From positions 2,398,501-2,458,500 of the forward strand of contig CM043942.1 of assembly GCA_014529385.2 (NCBI GenBank): a DNA stretch of 60,000 nucleotides, given 5' to 3'. The stretch comes from Adiantum capillus-veneris. Taxonomy: Eukaryota; Streptophyta; Polypodiopsida; Polypodiales; Pteridaceae. Below, piece by piece: positions 49,756-57,111 of the stretch. The first letter of the stretch is position 1; the number at the start of each line of letters is the position of its first letter. The notes under the pieces were generated by a model that worked only from the letters and a program-made list of their open reading frames with translations, ran no database searches and had not been told where the DNA came from. Made by a program: the position numbers and the translations under genes.

Positions 49756-52700
49756 ATGCACTTACGCTCTGGGTGGGTGCTAGAACACGAGCATATTGAG
49801 GGTGCCTCTGTTCATACGGACACCCATTACCCATCCACGATAAGCTCTAGACCCTCAGCGGGGACACAAGGTAGCACCACCCAAGACCCTAAAATAGCCG
49901 CTAGTGATTCCTCCTCCGACTCAGAAATCATGGAAGCATACCCTACCCAAAACACTGAGAGAGAAGGCCATGCATCTCCCGAAGCTCCACAGCCTAGTAC
50001 TAGTATGTTTAGCCGTTTCATGGAAACATTAGGTAGAGTTGCTCGCTCGGAACCTGATGGAAATGAAGCACACGAAGGGGGTGGGGAAGTGGAATCTCCT
50101 TTCACATCGCACGTGGACCCCACACCCCCAAAGAGTGTCCATGTGGATATCCTGCCAACTTCTTACCAAGAAGGCCCTGTTGAGCTGCCTCCTTCAGAAG
50201 TTTCCTCTAGAGTACCGTTGGTGACAAGTAAAACCACGGGGAGCAACATTGCTTCTACCTCACAAGAAACCATTAACACGTCGACTCTAGAAGGATTGTT
50301 CATTAATGATCATTGGACATACGACCTCCACACTGAGGTGTTGACGGATCTACACTCTGGCCACGCCTACCATGTAGGATGGATAGAGATTGTACAATCC
50401 ACCTCTAGTGCCACGAGCATCGAAGATCAACAGAAAATGATCTGTAATGTTATCCATGGCATTATTCAATCAGAAAGGCAAAACCGAGGGGTAAATATAC
50501 TCTCAACTGGCCCCATGAGATTTCTGGATACGAGCAAGGCTCAACAGCCTACTCTATCACAAATGGAGACTCCTCTAATGAGCCCCATGGACCCATCTTA
50601 CGTCATTTCACCTGGGGTCTCTATGCAATCTGAGCCTCCGAGCGAAAACTTTAGCTTCCCTAACTTGGCTCAACCCTCTATCAAGGAAAACACAGTGCTC
50701 ACTCCAGGGATAAGCCTGACAGAGAATGTACCGATGACATCTACGGTTAGCGCAGTGCCACTACCTAGTGTCGTAGTACCTAATATGGGGTCTCGACCGT
50801 ATGTGCCTCTAGCCCCTTATGCACACATGGCCCCCACACCTCCAATTGTACCACTTGTTCATGCTCCTCGAGTGCCGCTCCCTAGCCCTTATCCGAGTGG
50901 ACCTATGCCCGGTTATGTTCCATATCCTACATCATCTACACATATGCCAAGACCGGTCCCCGTCCCTCTCCCACATATGATTCCAAGAGTACCTCCACCG
51001 GCCCTAGCTCCTCACATAGGTGACTTGGCAGCGTTTGCTCAAACCATAGGTCGATCTATCGCGGAAAATATGCGTCATGCATCTGATAGAGAGCCTAGAA
51101 GTAAGGCAGTACAAATTGCCAAACTCATGCAAAAATTCAATGGGGACGAAGATGCTAGGAAACACATTGAAGTGTTTGAACAAGTATGTGGTTCCTTAGG
51201 GGAACGCAACGAACTACATAAGTGCAATGCCTTAAGCTTGACATTAAGTGGGAAGGCTGGAGATTGGTATAGGACCCTAAGGGTGGACGAGAAAACAATC
51301 TACCCTACCCTTCGAAGGTTGTTTCTAAAGGAGTACATACGAGAAGGTGTGCTTTGGGGTGTAGCATCTCAGCTACAGAAGGCCGAACGTAAGGAAGGAG
51401 AGTCAGTAAGGGACTTCATTAGTCGTCTAAAGCACTTAAACTCTCGCTGCCCTGTAAATGAGCGCTTCAACAATAACCAACTGCTTGATCGATTCATTCG
51501 AGGGTTGAGGAATGAAGGAATCTATAATGGACTAGTGATTAGAGGTATCACAACCTGGGAAGATGTCACTGCCAATGCAATCCAACTAGAGGACAACTTG
51601 ATGATAGCAGGCATGAGGGTGTCTACTGACACGAGATCCACTAGCTCACAAGCCATTGAGTATGAACCCATGACTGCAAAGCCCATTGCCAATGAGCCAA
51701 AGGTATTTGAGACATTCTTGACAGACCTCACCAAGGCAATCCAAGAGTCTCTTAAGGATAATCGACCCCCTCAAAATAGTCACATGTATCCAAGAAGGGA
51801 GCAACAATGGTGTTCCATTTGCTTAGGTCCACATAGCACTAGTGAGTGCCCTACGTTTAGAGTAAAATTTAATGGAACTTGCAACGCATGTGGTAGGTAT
51901 GGTCACCAAGCTAAGGATTGTTTAATGATCAAACGTATGATGGCAAATAGACCACCTGTAGCCTGGACGGATGCGCCTCGAGCTCCTGTATTGATGCCTA
52001 CTCCACCGGTTGAGCAACTACCGCAACACATGGTCCCTAGATCTCAAAATGTTGTACAAGCTACACTGCTACCACCTCCTGTGCTAGGACCGCAGCCCCC
52101 GCATCCAAGAGTCGCCCCTATGAACCAAGTGGGTTGCGAGCCATCAAATGCTTATGCAGATGGTTGTGCGGAGGAAATAGACACTAGTATTGCCTACGGA
52201 CTTGATACATTGGAAGAATGTCCTATATACTACATGGAAGATTGTTGGGGACAAGTCAAGCTGGTTTATCAAGCTGCTGCTCTCGCATCCAGAGGTCAAA
52301 ATATCAACACCCAGGCTAGGAGGCCACCTCTTCAATGCTGCGAGTGTGGTGGACCACATCGAGTAGCGGAGTGCCCTATTAGGCTGCAAAAGAATGCTGC
52401 ACAGATGCAAATGAATCAAGGGAACACGTCTGCAATGCCAATACTCACATGTAATCGTTGTGGCATAGATCACTTGATTGCCCAATGCCCCTATAACCCA
52501 AATGCGCCTAAAATCACACCCCTGAATTTGGTCGAAATTGCTAGTGTGACATCGCCAATACCACCCGTTGCACCCGCTTATGCGATTACACGGTCCATGC
52601 TTCAAGGGCCAGGCCATATCCTCGAAGAGAGAGATACCGCGTCAATTATCCAAGCAAAGAAAAAAAAGACACGAAGGAAGAAGTCGCAGAATACGGAAAA

Positions 52701-54936
52701 TTCAAAGCCAAGTTCCAAAACAAACATAGGAACAGGAGATGACCCCGTGTATATGAATGACCTCGAGGATGATTCAGATTCAATCGAGACAATGGAGACT
52801 AGAACCAATACCACAAAGAGAAAGACCGACAAAGAAAACCGTAACATGGAACCAAATGAAAACCGAATAAGAGAAAACCATAAAGAGCCTCTGAAAACAC
52901 CACAAGTGTTTCCAAATCCAATCCAAGACCCCCAAGATAAATCGCAGGGGCAAAAAGGGAAAAATCGTAAAGAGAAGATTGGGACGTACCCAAACCCTGT
53001 AGACGAGATCAAGCAGGTGAAACATCTCAGAGGTTTAGTGGAGGAGACTCAAAGGAAACTAGAACCAGAACCCATGCAGGTCAAAATTCATGACACAGTG
53101 TTTCCCACGCAAGTTCATCCACCCCACATGAACCATAGACCGTTAGCCATATCTAGTATCATCCAAGAAGGGAGTGAGGACGGGACATCAGAAAGTGAGC
53201 ATACACCCTTCTTGTTGGAAAGGATGTTTAACGAAGGAATACCTGATCCCATTGAGGAATATGAGATTCCATCCTCACCAGTTCCTAGTCAAGGACCTAC
53301 ACCCTGCAAAACGCCAATGAATGTTGCCAAACTAGTGGACTTCATGTCTTCTGAGGTCCGAACCACGATCATAGCAAAGCTGTATGGAAATCCTGAGTTA
53401 TTCCTTGCACTTCGAGCATTCCTTAATGGAGAGCTACGAACGGGATTACCGCAATTTGCGCAACCAAATAGGCCTGACTCGATTATGATTGATGAGGAAA
53501 ATCATGTGCAATCACTTGACTTAGATGGACACGAGTCTGTGATTGAGGTACCCATTAACAAATTAGGGCAGTATTTTGAAGGCGACAAGTCTAATGCGAC
53601 CCTACCCATCACTACCAAGGGATTAACTATAAAGGGAATTCTTGATGGTGGTGCGGGAGTTAGCATCGTTACAAAAGATTGTTGGGAATCCATGGGAAAA
53701 CCCCGCCTCAGTGTTACTAACATTGTGGTAAAGATGGCAAATGGTACCATAGCCAAACCTATGGGGATGCTCAAGGATCTTAAGATCAAAGTTCTAGGAC
53801 ACAAGGTACGACATACGTTCATTGTAATGGATTTCTCTAAACACCTTATGTCATATGAAATGATTTTAGGACGACCATTCATGAGGGAAGCACAAATGGT
53901 TCACGATTGGTCTAAGAATCATGTCTATTTGCAATTCCAAGACTCTGTCCTTAGAGTGGATTTGGTGACTGGTAAGGTACACCCCTTAGGGAGTAAAACC
54001 ATTATTGATCATCGCTCTGACACCACGGTTCACTTGGCCCCACTACAATATTGTTACACTTGTAAGAAGGATACAGACATTGGCCAAGATTCTCCTTACA
54101 TGGATGTGTTACCAGGTATGACGGAATCAGACAATGTGGATTGGGTCCACCTAGCATCAACCATAGACACTTGGGGAAATAGGGGGACGACCTGGGTAAC
54201 ACCTGAGGGGGATGAAATGCATGTACCTTTAAATATGCTACAAGCAATGCATATCACTTCCGACAAGACTCATCCTAATGTAACGAAGAAAACATACAAG
54301 TGGGTCCCTAAAGCTTCTTTAGTGACCATAGCTAGTGCTAAAAAACAGAAGCCTTGTAAGAAACGTACCACTCGCTCCAAGAAAAGTAAGAAAATGTTGC
54401 GATGGATTCCTAAACGACTATTGGAAGCCCAAGGCTACTATCAAGGAAATGATCAAATCTGGGTGCCAAAACGTAGATTGTGCTCTTACCTATCACCTGA
54501 CCCAAGTGAGCCCAATCCCGTAGCTCCAAAACGAATCAATGATCGTGGAAAGGGAAAAATCACAGAACGCTACACACCCGCTCCCGAGCTAGTTTGGGTA
54601 CCAAAGAAAGAACGATTTGTTCCACCTAGCTCAGGAAGGGGGGAGTCCCATGAAGATTCTAGCTCCTCATGTAATACATCCATAGAGGTAAAAGCTTCTA
54701 CACAGCCTCCATCTATAGTAGTGGACCTCCATGAAGCTACAAAAGAATCCACACCTCCCAGTGTTCAAGAATCACCTGATGAACCACTTCAAGTTCAATC
54801 CTGGGAGAGTACCTTACCACCCTTGCAGCTTGACGAGGCACCTAGGGTAATAGAAAACTACTGGCAAAAATCCTCACCTATTACCAACTGGAACAATTGG
54901 TTTCAAAGGGTGACAAGCTCATTTCAAACGGTATGA
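49756..54936 (+). CDS. Gag-protease polyprotein of family A, 1,726 aa, no RT
   Basis: One open frame from the first in-frame ATG (49756) to TGA at 54934. Residues 1-450 are Ser/Thr/Pro-rich and unrecognised. Residues about 455-610 are a Ty3-type retrotransposon Gag core (FNGDEDARKHIEVFE, GKAGDWYRTL, FISRLKHLNSRCP, LLDRFIRGL). Zinc knuckles follow at C686, C709, C861 and C899; three have CX2CX3HX4C spacing, C709 the standard CX2CX4HX4C (CNACGRYGHQAKDC). Residues about 1280-1400 are retropepsin-like: D1297 in ILDGGAGVSI and the second motif ILGRP at about 1370. Four W-[VI]-P-K motifs lie at W1516, W1550, W1569 and W1614 in a very basic region. Expected role: particle formation, RNA packaging and self-cleavage. 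It would need RT, RNase H and integrase in trans. Long length and intactness suggest recent selection or recent insertion. Confidence 0.9.
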   Translation: MHLRSGWVLEHEHIEGASVHTDTHYPSTISSRPSAGTQGSTTQDPKIAASDSSSDSEIMEAYPTQNTEREGHASPEAPQPSTSMFSRFMETLGRVARSEPDGNEAHEGGGEVESPFTSHVDPTPPKSVHVDILPTSYQEGPVELPPSEVSSRVPLVTSKTTGSNIASTSQETINTSTLEGLFINDHWTYDLHTEVLTDLHSGHAYHVGWIEIVQSTSSATSIEDQQKMICNVIHGIIQSERQNRGVNILSTGPMRFLDTSKAQQPTLSQMETPLMSPMDPSYVISPGVSMQSEPPSENFSFPNLAQPSIKENTVLTPGISLTENVPMTSTVSAVPLPSVVVPNMGSRPYVPLAPYAHMAPTPPIVPLVHAPRVPLPSPYPSGPMPGYVPYPTSSTHMPRPVPVPLPHMIPRVPPPALAPHIGDLAAFAQTIGRSIAENMRHASDREPRSKAVQIAKLMQKFNGDEDARKHIEVFEQVCGSLGERNELHKCNALSLTLSGKAGDWYRTLRVDEKTIYPTLRRLFLKEYIREGVLWGVASQLQKAERKEGESVRDFISRLKHLNSRCPVNERFNNNQLLDRFIRGLRNEGIYNGLVIRGITTWEDVTANAIQLEDNLMIAGMRVSTDTRSTSSQAIEYEPMTAKPIANEPKVFETFLTDLTKAIQESLKDNRPPQNSHMYPRREQQWCSICLGPHSTSECPTFRVKFNGTCNACGRYGHQAKDCLMIKRMMANRPPVAWTDAPRAPVLMPTPPVEQLPQHMVPRSQNVVQATLLPPPVLGPQPPHPRVAPMNQVGCEPSNAYADGCAEEIDTSIAYGLDTLEECPIYYMEDCWGQVKLVYQAAALASRGQNINTQARRPPLQCCECGGPHRVAECPIRLQKNAAQMQMNQGNTSAMPILTCNRCGIDHLIAQCPYNPNAPKITPLNLVEIASVTSPIPPVAPAYAITRSMLQGPGHILEERDTASIIQAKKKKTRRKKSQNTENSKPSSKTNIGTGDDPVYMNDLEDDSDSIETMETRTNTTKRKTDKENRNMEPNENRIRENHKEPLKTPQVFPNPIQDPQDKSQGQKGKNRKEKIGTYPNPVDEIKQVKHLRGLVEETQRKLEPEPMQVKIHDTVFPTQVHPPHMNHRPLAISSIIQEGSEDGTSESEHTPFLLERMFNEGIPDPIEEYEIPSSPVPSQGPTPCKTPMNVAKLVDFMSSEVRTTIIAKLYGNPELFLALRAFLNGELRTGLPQFAQPNRPDSIMIDEENHVQSLDLDGHESVIEVPINKLGQYFEGDKSNATLPITTKGLTIKGILDGGAGVSIVTKDCWESMGKPRLSVTNIVVKMANGTIAKPMGMLKDLKIKVLGHKVRHTFIVMDFSKHLMSYEMILGRPFMREAQMVHDWSKNHVYLQFQDSVLRVDLVTGKVHPLGSKTIIDHRSDTTVHLAPLQYCYTCKKDTDIGQDSPYMDVLPGMTESDNVDWVHLASTIDTWGNRGTTWVTPEGDEMHVPLNMLQAMHITSDKTHPNVTKKTYKWVPKASLVTIASAKKQKPCKKRTTRSKKSKKMLRWIPKRLLEAQGYYQGNDQIWVPKRRLCSYLSPDPSEPNPVAPKRINDRGKGKITERYTPAPELVWVPKKERFVPPSSGRGESHEDSSSSCNTSIEVKASTQPPSIVVDLHEATKESTPPSVQESPDEPLQVQSWESTLPPLQLDEAPRVIENYWQKSSPITNWNNWFQRVTSSFQTV

Positions 54937-56520
54937 TCTACCCAAGGAAGGGGGGAGTGTTTGCTGACAGTCATCATTCATTTGTTTCCCTCTCAACCTT
55001 TTTCCCTGACCTCTTAATCACCAATCTTAGGGAATGTACATATAAAGCTTTATACTCACAAAAAAAAAAAAGAGAGCAAGAGCAATTAGCAAACGAGTAT
55101 GCACATTAAAGTCAAAACATTGACTCAGACCTACACATGTCACATTTGGTACAGTGAAACAGAAACCTATGCCATAAAACACCTTTGATCCTCATCACTT
55201 GAGTGATGGAGGGTAAGTAAGATTAGTACGATAGGAGTGTTTCTGTTTTAGAGTTGAGAGATTAGCGAAGTTCTCTTTTCCCACTAATGTGCCTCCTGGA
55301 GGTAGTCCTTTTGTTTTCTAGTGTGTACAGGAGCGTGTTGCTATTGATAGGATTTGGACCTTCATGGAACCTTCAAATCAAGCACTACCATCAACACAAA
55401 CAGGTGTTTCTTGTCCATTAGCATTGCCCTTATCTTTTTGCATCCATGTTTGTCTGCTTTGATTGTGATTGGTAGCATACTATTCAGCGCATTTGTTTAG
55501 TATCCAACATTTAATTCAATGTAATGTTTTGTCATAATCACTTGTTTAGGTGTAAAAATCAAGCAGTCCGACTAAGCTAGGTATTAGAAATCTTCTCTTA
55601 ATACCATGGGGAATGCCTTCCTAATAAACAATGGTTACTTAGGTTCTTAATCCGATTTCGGCAGCATTGTATGAAATGTACTAGGGCTTTCTAGTGGGCT
55701 TAACCCTAGTGACCTTTAGCTTAAGTATTATGAAGGGAGTTTACTAATGTGATGAGCCTGGGGAGTGTAACAGTGTTATATGACCCCCCAAAGTTACAAA
55801 ATTTAAATGTTGAAAATGAACAAACAAAAAATCAAAGTGCCACAATGTAAAATTTTAAGCTGGAAGAAAAATCTCAGCTTGATTTGGTACTTCACTCACA
55901 TGTATCGCCTATGGTACTAGAGCCCTAGAGGTTCCCAGTGTGGGCGCTTTTCCTTGAGAAGCAAAAAACCCAAGGCATACAAAATAAGCACACACAACAA
56001 AACTGAATCAATGTGAAAAGACTTTGGGGGGTCAAAGAAAAAGTAATCAGTCAGGCGATGATTTCATGAGAAATTCCTTTTATGGTAGCTTAACTACAAA
56101 GTCTTCTAGGTATAGCCTCTAGTCAGCCCTCGAACATGAATACTTGGCTCTCGCGATTAAACAACTTAATTGACCACAGAAAATTAAGAAGCTTACCCAT
56201 GGTATTAATATTCGATCTCTAGTGCTTTTCGACCGTCAAATTAGCAACCCCAGACTTGTTTAATTTTCTACCTTTACATCTGTTTATGCATTTGATTACA
56301 TTGCAATTTAATGTTCATTGCTGACAAATTGTTTGAAATTCTTTTTCCAATCAATGTGTCTACCTAAAACTGCATATGCTTTTTAAGAGAATGCAATTAC
56401 TGTGCCAATGCTGTTTGATTTTGCAGTGACTGAAGAAGGCTAAGGACATTCATCTCAAATGCTCTTCCACCTCGACGAACCAGCTTCAACTCAATAGCTT
56501 CCGAGGACGGAATCTACATC
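54937..56520 (+). other. Family A copy 2 3' non-coding region
   Basis: 1.6 kb without a gene, closely matching 20112-21715. An A-run near 55061-55071 and a chance 70-codon frame at 54897-55109 are the only features. It is where pol would be expected if it had been retained. Confidence 0.8.
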
Positions 56521-56531
56521 AGGAAGGGGGG
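56521..56531 (+). promoter_or_regulatory. Family A copy 2 polypurine tract
   Basis: AGGAAGGGGGG, two bases before the 3' LTR. Confidence 0.85.
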
Positions 56532-56533
56532 CA

Positions 56534-57106
56534 TGTTAACCCTCACGGCTCACGGACACCCCATCACCTACGATGGACGCGTATTATGTATTTGGTAGAG
56601 TCAGGTACCGGGCTTGTCGGTCCAATAGGGAAAGGTAGAGTGATCGCCAATGAGAGGCGCACTTTAACTTGGACATTCAAGGGATTAGTTGGTTAAGCAT
56701 GGGCGCCCAAGTGTGAATGGGGTGAGCTCCTATAAAAGCCAACTAAACCTAATTTTTACTCATTCTCTCATTTGTGCAATTGAAGAGTGCTCTTGCTCCA
56801 TCTCCATCTTCTTCTTCTTCACCTCCTTGTGTGTGTGTGAGAGAGAGAGAGAGGGGGAGAGTGTGTGTGCGATCGAGCATTACGAAGGCACGACGGTGGC
56901 GAAGCGGTTGAGCGCGGCACGACTGCAGCTTCTTCTTCATCGCGGCGAGGAATCCACCACGAAGGCAAGCGTAGAGCGGTGAGTGACACACCCTTTGTTT
57001 TCTTGAGCTTGCTAGTTTAGGCTTGTTGTGTGCTTGGAGCCGTTTGTGGCTCGCATACGGTGTATTGGCAAGTCCCTTGCTTCGACAGTGCGGCAAGGAG
57101 CGCACA
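56534..57106 (+). repeat. Family A copy 2 3' LTR
   Basis: 573 bp, TATA box at 56731-56738. The following GATTA is the right TSD copy. Confidence 0.96.
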
Positions 57107-57111
57107 GATTA

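Larger units (their letters stand above)
48281..57106 (+). mobile_element. Family A copy 2: intact RT-less gag-protease LTR retrotransposon
   Basis: LTRs at 48281-48855 and 56534-57106 (TGTTAACCCTCACGG ... AGGAGCGCACA), perfect 5-bp TSD GATTA (48276-48280, 57107-57111), tRNA-Asp-type primer site at 48860, polypurine tract at 56521. The 8.8-kb element carries one uninterrupted 1,726-codon gene and no pol. LTRs differ by about five substitutions by eye plus microsatellite length. It differs from copy 1 at diagnostic LTR sites (TTTGGTAGAG versus TTCGATAGAG; GCCAATGAG versus GTCGATGAG), so two sublineages were active recently. It is inserted inside family B, in opposite orientation. Confidence 0.97.

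Noticed and set aside
54937-56520. Envelope-like or pol gene downstream of family A gag-protease
   Set aside because: No frame over about 70 codons and no RT, integrase or membrane-protein motif in either copy.
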